From Perlabentimonas sp034003245 (GTDB taxonomy: Bacteria > Bacteroidota > Bacteroidia > Bacteroidales > Tenuifilaceae): a stretch of DNA of 64,000 nucleotides. Shown here one piece after another: positions 59,837 through 64,000 of the stretch. The translations under genes were made by a program, and so were the position numbers. The first letter of the stretch is position 1, and the number at the start of each line of letters is the position of its first letter. The stretch spans positions 1 to 64,000 of the forward strand of contig JAVEYY010000026.1 of the NCBI GenBank assembly GCA_034003245.1. The letters run 5' to 3'. Below the pieces are notes generated by a model. That model was not told the DNA's origin. It saw nothing but the letters and a program-made list of their open reading frames with translations, and made no database searches.

Positions 59837-61909
59837 TTATTTTGACTTAGTTGATTTTTCGCTCTCGATTTTAAAATCCTCGTGATTAGCAAAAAGTTTG
59901 ATGATCTTATTGGTGTCCATTACCAAAGCAACTGTACCATCGCCAAGAATAGTAGCCCCTGAAATCATCTCCTGGTTTTTGTAATGCTTACCCAGTGGCT
60001 TAAGCACAGCCTGATACTCCCCAATAACTGTGTCAACTACAAGACCTACGCTCTTCTCCTCGAAGTTAACAACAATAACCTGCTCATACTTTTCGGTACT
60101 TTCGGCATGTTCAAACTCTCGTCGAACATAGAAGAAAGGTACCTGTTTCCCATCGAGGACAACTACGTTGTTGAATGTTTTGGCTATCTTCTCGTGTTCA
60201 ACGGCAAAAATCTTATCGACAACGGAGAGCGGAATAATAAAGTGCGTATCATCAACCTTAACCAGCAAGCCATCGATTATGGATAGGGTTAAGGGTAATT
60301 TAATGGTAATTGTGGTTCCAAATCCCACTTCAGAATCAATCTCCACTTCACCCCTAATGTCGGCAATTTTTCGCTTTACCACATCCATACCAACACCGCG
60401 TCCCGACACATCGGTTACCTTTTTGGCAGTACTAAAACCGGGCAGAAAGACCAAGTCGAGAACTTCGCGTTTAGTTAATTTTCTATCGGGCGAAATAATT
60501 CCCTTAGCAATCGCCTTTTGGGTAATCATATCGGGATTGATACCTGCGCCATCGTCACTAATTTGTATCATCACATTGGCACCAGAGTAAAAGGCTTTGA
60601 GCGATATTATACCTTGCTTAGGTTTTCCGGCTTTAGCCCTTACACTGCTCTCCTCGATACCATGATCTAAGCTATTTCGCAGAATATGCATAAGGGGATC
60701 AGCGAGGCTCTCAATAATGGTTTTATCGAGTTCTGTTTCAGCTCCCTCAGTGATAAAAACAACATCCTTACCCAACTCCGAGGATAAATCCCTAACCAAA
60801 CGCTGAAAACGTGTGAGCATATTCTCAATGGGAATTAGCACAATGCTAAAGGCAATATCCCTTAGCTGACGAGAAAGCTTTTGAACGTTTTCGGATATTG
60901 GCATTAGGCCGGGGACAGCATTCTCCTCAGCAAAAAGGCTTAATCTAGCTTGGGTAGTTACCAACTCCGATACAAGGTTCATAAGCAGATCCAGCTTATC
61001 GGCAGCAACCCTAATGCTACTAATTGTGGTATCCTTGGCAGTGCTCCGCTCCTTACTTTTTGTTGAAACAACACTCTTGACATTATGCTTTTGTGCCTCG
61101 TTGGCAAGCCGTTGCATTGTGCTAACACCGATATCCTTTTGAATACTGGCCAGATTATTTACCTTAGCCACAAACACCTCATCAGTTAATAGATTTCCTT
61201 CAGCAAGTTGCTGTATTTCAATTGTTGATTCATCCTCAACAAAGATGAACACATCGCTAATATCATTTACATTTGCTTGGGTATAAAGCAGAGCCTCCCA
61301 GTATGTGTAGCATAAAAGGGGATCGATTTCGTTCAATGGGGGCACCCGGTTAAGGTGAGCGTAAACCTTGACTTCGCCCAACGTGTAGAGTTCATCGAGC
61401 AGGAATAGGGGATTGGTTCCATTGTTGAAAATCTCCTTATGAGGCTCAAAAAGGATATAGAATGTTTTTCCCTGATTACCATTGGTTTCAACGATCTCCT
61501 CAATAACATTGGCATTTTGGGCTATGGAACTATCCTCATTTATTATTGCCGAAACTTTGGCAAGAAGACTCATATGGTTGGCCTGAACCTCGGGATCACT
61601 GTAGTTATCCTCGTTGAGTAGGAGTTTTAGGTGATCAACAGCCGCTAAGGTAACATCAAGAATTTCGCGGGTTACAGAAAGCTGCTTGTTGCGAATCAGA
61701 TCGTAAACAGTTTCCATTTCATGGGTAAAACTGTCGATCATGTCGAAACCAAACATTCCGCTATTTCCCTTCAGGGTATGCATTACCCTAAAAACTTTTT
61801 GCACTATGGACTCATCCTCGGGATTCTCCTCGAGCTCAAGGAGGGATTTCTCCAGGCCATCAATCAGGTCAACGGCCTCCTCAATAAATTTTTTCTTGAA
61901 ATTATCCAT
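59837..61909 (-). CDS. cheA: Chemotaxis histidine kinase CheA
   Basis: 690 residues with the standard domains: Hpt/P1 (1-105) with the acceptor His44 in VFRVMHTLKGNSGMFGF, a P2-like region (about 145-240), P3 dimerisation (about 290-355), HATPase/P4 (about 360-545; LRNSLDHGIEES, DDGAGIN, FSTAKKVTDVSGRGVGMD) and CheW-like P5 (about 550-685). It phosphorylates CheY and CheB. Its ATG overlaps the cheY stop by 1 bp, so the two are coupled. Confidence 0.96.
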   Translation of the reverse strand: MDNFKKKFIEEAVDLIDGLEKSLLELEENPEDESIVQKVFRVMHTLKGNSGMFGFDMIDSFTHEMETVYDLIRNKQLSVTREILDVTLAAVDHLKLLLNEDNYSDPEVQANHMSLLAKVSAIINEDSSIAQNANVIEEIVETNGNQGKTFYILFEPHKEIFNNGTNPLFLLDELYTLGEVKVYAHLNRVPPLNEIDPLLCYTYWEALLYTQANVNDISDVFIFVEDESTIEIQQLAEGNLLTDEVFVAKVNNLASIQKDIGVSTMQRLANEAQKHNVKSVVSTKSKERSTAKDTTISSIRVAADKLDLLMNLVSELVTTQARLSLFAEENAVPGLMPISENVQKLSRQLRDIAFSIVLIPIENMLTRFQRLVRDLSSELGKDVVFITEGAETELDKTIIESLADPLMHILRNSLDHGIEESSVRAKAGKPKQGIISLKAFYSGANVMIQISDDGAGINPDMITQKAIAKGIISPDRKLTKREVLDLVFLPGFSTAKKVTDVSGRGVGMDVVKRKIADIRGEVEIDSEVGFGTTITIKLPLTLSIIDGLLVKVDDTHFIIPLSVVDKIFAVEHEKIAKTFNNVVVLDGKQVPFFYVRREFEHAESTEKYEQVIVVNFEEKSVGLVVDTVIGEYQAVLKPLGKHYKNQEMISGATILGDGTVALVMDTNKIIKLFANHEDFKIESEKSTKSK

Positions 61910-62274
61910 TAGCGTAGAACTTTATTAAGTGCAGCAATGAGTTTGGCGGGTACAAATGGTTTAATAATCCATCCGGTAGCTCCAGCGTCTTTGGCCTCCA
62001 TTTTCTTGGCAGCTTGCGATTCGGTTGTTAGGAACAGGATGGGAATTCGCATGTATTGCTCCATCTTACGAACCTCTTTGATAAGGGTAATGCCATCCAT
62101 TTCGGGCATGTGAAGGTCAGTAATAATGAGGTCGATATGGGTTCCATCCAAAAATTTCAGCGCATCAGTTCCATCATTTGCAATAAGAACATTATACCCC
62201 TCATTTTCGAGGGTAAAGCTAACCACTTCGCGTATGCTTTCGGAGTCGTCGACAATTAGTATTGTTTTTGCCAT
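61909..62274 (-). CDS. cheY: Response regulator CheY
   Basis: 121 residues, a single receiver: acidic pair Asp9-Asp10 (IVDDSESIREV), phospho-Asp53 (IITDLHMPEMDG), Thr in FLTTES and Lys in WIIKPFVPAKL. No output domain. It receives phosphate from CheA; the output is unknown here since no flagellar genes are seen. Confidence 0.94.
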   Translation of the reverse strand: MAKTILIVDDSESIREVVSFTLENEGYNVLIANDGTDALKFLDGTHIDLIITDLHMPEMDGITLIKEVRKMEQYMRIPILFLTTESQAAKKMEAKDAGATGWIIKPFVPAKLIAALNKVLR

Positions 62275-62301
62275 GGTAACTCAGTATTTGATGTAAAATA
62301 T

Positions 62302-62634
62302 TTAATTTTTTAGGGTAATTATCGATGCGAATCCTGCTCTGGTGAGGAGTTGTGACTGATCGTCGGTGAGTTTTGCTGATAGCTCAACGTCTTTCTGAAC
62401 TTGCTGAGCATCCCACTTAAACCGTTGAAGGAGCTGAATAAATCCCAGGTCGATGCTGTCCACATTGCTAATTTTTACCAAAAACTTGCTCCCCTTAGCC
62501 AACGTAGCCAAAAGAAAGTCTTTGATTTTTTGGGCATTATCAAGGGTCAACTCACCTTGGATGGTAACGACCATCTCCTCGGGATTTCCCTTCGAAGCCT
62601 GAGCTTTTAGGGTGATATTTTGCGCTTTTGCCAT
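62302..62634 (-). CDS. STAS-domain protein in the chemotaxis operon
   Basis: 110 residues with a STAS (anti-sigma-factor-antagonist-like) fold: VVTIQGELTLDNAQKIKDFL and KFLVKISNVDSIDLGFIQLL. Where SpoIIAA-type proteins carry the phospho-Ser after Asp (DSSGLG), this has Asp62-Leu63, so classical Ser phosphorylation is unlikely. It sits 12 bp after the coiled-coil gene stop and 27 bp before cheY. It may bind a partner in the signalling complex. Confidence 0.82.
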   Translation of the reverse strand: MAKAQNITLKAQASKGNPEEMVVTIQGELTLDNAQKIKDFLLATLAKGSKFLVKISNVDSIDLGFIQLLQRFKWDAQQVQKDVELSAKLTDDQSQLLTRAGFASIITLKN

Positions 62635-62646
62635 ATTGATAGATTC

Positions 62647-64000
62647 TTAAAATAGTTCTAGGTTATCGTCATCTTCATCGGTTGGCTTAACCTCCTCATC
62701 ACCAAAAAGGTCAACATCGCCATCGGCTGCTGCCACCTTATCGTGAATGTGATGCTCACTAGCCATTGTGTACAATCCTTTTATAGAATCCAGATCCTCG
62801 GCCTTGGAGTGTTCGCCAAGGGCCATATCGGACTTGAGCATTTGGTAAATATGGTTAAATTCTGCGATAATATCAACAATTACCCGCTCAAAAAAATCGT
62901 AATACCTAATCTTATTGATCGATTCTCGTACGTCGGTGGAAATAGTTTTGCTGGCAGCCAGATTATGATCGATCAACGATTTGATTGCCAAATGCTTCTG
63001 ATTGAGCTGATTAATGATACTACTCATGGACTGAGCGGCTTGTATAAAAAGCCCTTCACTGGTGGAACCCAACAAGTTATGACCTATGTCGGGAAGCAGC
63101 CTGCCCCTAGCATCAACAATACTCTTAAAAACTTGCTGAATAATTCCTTCGAATCGCTCCACATCGCGGTATAAACTTTCAACCTGTTTAAGCGACTCAG
63201 TAAGTTCCTTATTATCTTGATTTACTCCGGCGAAAACTTCAAGCGTTTGCCCTGTTATTTCCTTTAGTTGACCTAACGATTGCGAGAACTTGGTAATACT
63301 CTCACGGGTTTGCTGAATTTGTCCGGTGATAGTGTCGATATGATGGGTAAATGTATTGCTAGCTTCAACAAACTTATTAAGCACAATGGATGAGTTCTGC
63401 ATCTTATCTATTAGGCTCGAGTGGTAAAGCTCATCGGAGTTATCCTGCGAAGCGTTAATACCCTGGCACATCGAGGCAATGGTTGTCATATCGCTACTGA
63501 TGGCAAGAAATTTATCGGTAATCACCTCAACTGCCTGCTGATACTCCTTATTGGCATAAACCAGCTGCGCCGACTGAAGATTTGCTATGTCGCGAATTCG
63601 AATCAATAAATTTTGTTGCTTAGCCAGATCCTCCTCACTTTTCTCGTTGGCCGTTGCCTCTAAATCGTCTAGAAGTTTCTTGTGGGTGGCCTGCACATGC
63701 TCCATTTTTTGCCTGATAATATCATGATACTGCAGGTTTGTGATGATATCGGCAATGCTCTTCGATGAGTTCTCGGTTTTTTGGGTTAGCTCCGGTATCT
63801 GGCGAGCCACCTCCTCGTGCTTTTCGGCAAAGAGAATAATGCCGAAATGAATGTTGTTCAGTATCTTATCGAGATCAGTTAGACTGCTCTCGCTAATGGC
63901 CACAAAATGGCTCAATGTTTTCGAAACCGTTTCCTTGAGCTGTTCGAGGTTACCCTCGTTCTGAAATCCACAAATTTTAAACTCGTTTATAACCTCATTG
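62647..64000 (-). CDS. Coiled-coil protein of the chemotaxis operon, 5' end cut by window edge
   Basis: The frame is open to the window edge (about 450 codons visible), so the start lies beyond 64000. The protein is helical throughout, with no membrane segment. It contains a CheZ-like LQYHDIIRQKMEHVQ motif near the start and a second (IRYYDFFERVIVDIIAEF) near the C-terminus, then an acidic tail ending DDDNLELF. It lacks the methyl-accepting hairpin tip, so it is not a receptor. The paired motifs suggest a phosphatase- or scaffold-type role, but this is inference. Confidence 0.75.
   Translation of the reverse strand, partial: NEVINEFKICGFQNEGNLEQLKETVSKTLSHFVAISESSLTDLDKILNNIHFGIILFAEKHEEVARQIPELTQKTENSSKSIADIITNLQYHDIIRQKMEHVQATHKKLLDDLEATANEKSEEDLAKQQNLLIRIRDIANLQSAQLVYANKEYQQAVEVITDKFLAISSDMTTIASMCQGINASQDNSDELYHSSLIDKMQNSSIVLNKFVEASNTFTHHIDTITGQIQQTRESITKFSQSLGQLKEITGQTLEVFAGVNQDNKELTESLKQVESLYRDVERFEGIIQQVFKSIVDARGRLLPDIGHNLLGSTSEGLFIQAAQSMSSIINQLNQKHLAIKSLIDHNLAASKTISTDVRESINKIRYYDFFERVIVDIIAEFNHIYQMLKSDMALGEHSKAEDLDSIKGLYTMASEHHIHDKVAAADGDVDLFGDEEVKPTDEDDDNLELF

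Noticed and set aside
62647..63915. Complete gene starting with the TTG at 63915
   Set aside because: The frame continues open to position 64000, so the true start is outside the window.
62647..64000. Methyl-accepting chemotaxis receptor
   Set aside because: No membrane segment in the visible part and no conserved receptor hairpin tip.
1..64000. tRNA, rRNA, tmRNA or riboswitch genes
   Set aside because: None recognised by eye in any intergenic region; a covariance-model scan would be needed to exclude small structured RNAs.

Overview
The window looks like a chromosomal segment of a Bacteroidota species, most likely order Bacteroidales. The signs are: promoter-like TAnnTTTG boxes in front of many genes, few Shine-Dalgarno sequences, an adhesion/gliding-type lipoprotein (GldB), a long Bacteroidota-type NusB, a fused FeoA-FeoB, DUF5606, DUF3276 and DUF1573 proteins, and moderate AT-rich composition. 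The gene content (electron-transfer flavoprotein complex, ferritins, rubrerythrin-like protein, tungstate uptake) suggests an anaerobe. No rRNA, tRNA, CRISPR, phage or intact insertion sequence was seen. I worked by eye, so family names rest on motifs and remembered family features, not on searches.

Layout. 0-10 kb: the end of an HD-domain gene, a Crp/Fnr regulator, DUF5606, a minus-strand run SPOR/PD40 protein - ClpS - NfeD - FloA, then a membrane-anchored MutS-like ATPase and a rubrerythrin-like protein. 10-18 kb: a three-gene minus-strand operon for a NuoE/NuoF/NuoG-like soluble oxidoreductase whose large subunit fuses a [2Fe-2S] domain, a GltD-like flavin module, ferredoxin clusters and a molybdopterin-type domain lacking the catalytic Cys/Sec; upstream of it is NADP-type glutamate dehydrogenase. 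18-25 kb: two tandem large proteins joining receiver-like domains to a pyruvate-phosphate-dikinase ATP-grasp domain. 25-30 kb: a tungstate/molybdate locus (DUF364, ModE-like regulator, WtpA, WtpB, WtpC) with an 8-bp-arm palindrome in front of wtpA and heptanucleotide repeat arrays between genes. 30-51 kb: mostly housekeeping genes (miaA, smpB, gldB, a Pif1-like helicase, a FecCD/BtuCD-type metal-chelate ABC transporter, a DnaJ protein, coaE, YbbR, yajC, DUF1573, nusB, DUF3276, feoAB, tandem DUF1987, ferritin, dnaX). 51-64 kb: a sensory block: a GAF/PAS membrane protein, DUF4407, then cheB, cheD, a histidine-kinase-like protein without its phospho-acceptor His, cheR, and after a 558-bp gap cheW, cheA, cheY, a STAS protein and a coiled-coil protein cut by the window end.

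How it fits together. The chemotaxis block has both adaptation enzymes (CheR, CheB, CheD) and the core relay (CheA, CheW, CheY) but no receptor or flagellar gene inside the window. With gldB nearby it may control surface motility or another output. The tungstate locus and the NuoEFG-like complex could both belong to anaerobic redox metabolism, but the large subunit lacks the usual metal-ligating residue, so direct use of W/Mo there is doubtful. The best targets for a second look are the dnaX slippery A11 run, the receiver/ATP-grasp tandem pair, the kinase-like protein with Asn in place of His, the NuoG/GltD fusion, and the palindromes before wtpA, the oxidoreductase operon and dnaX.
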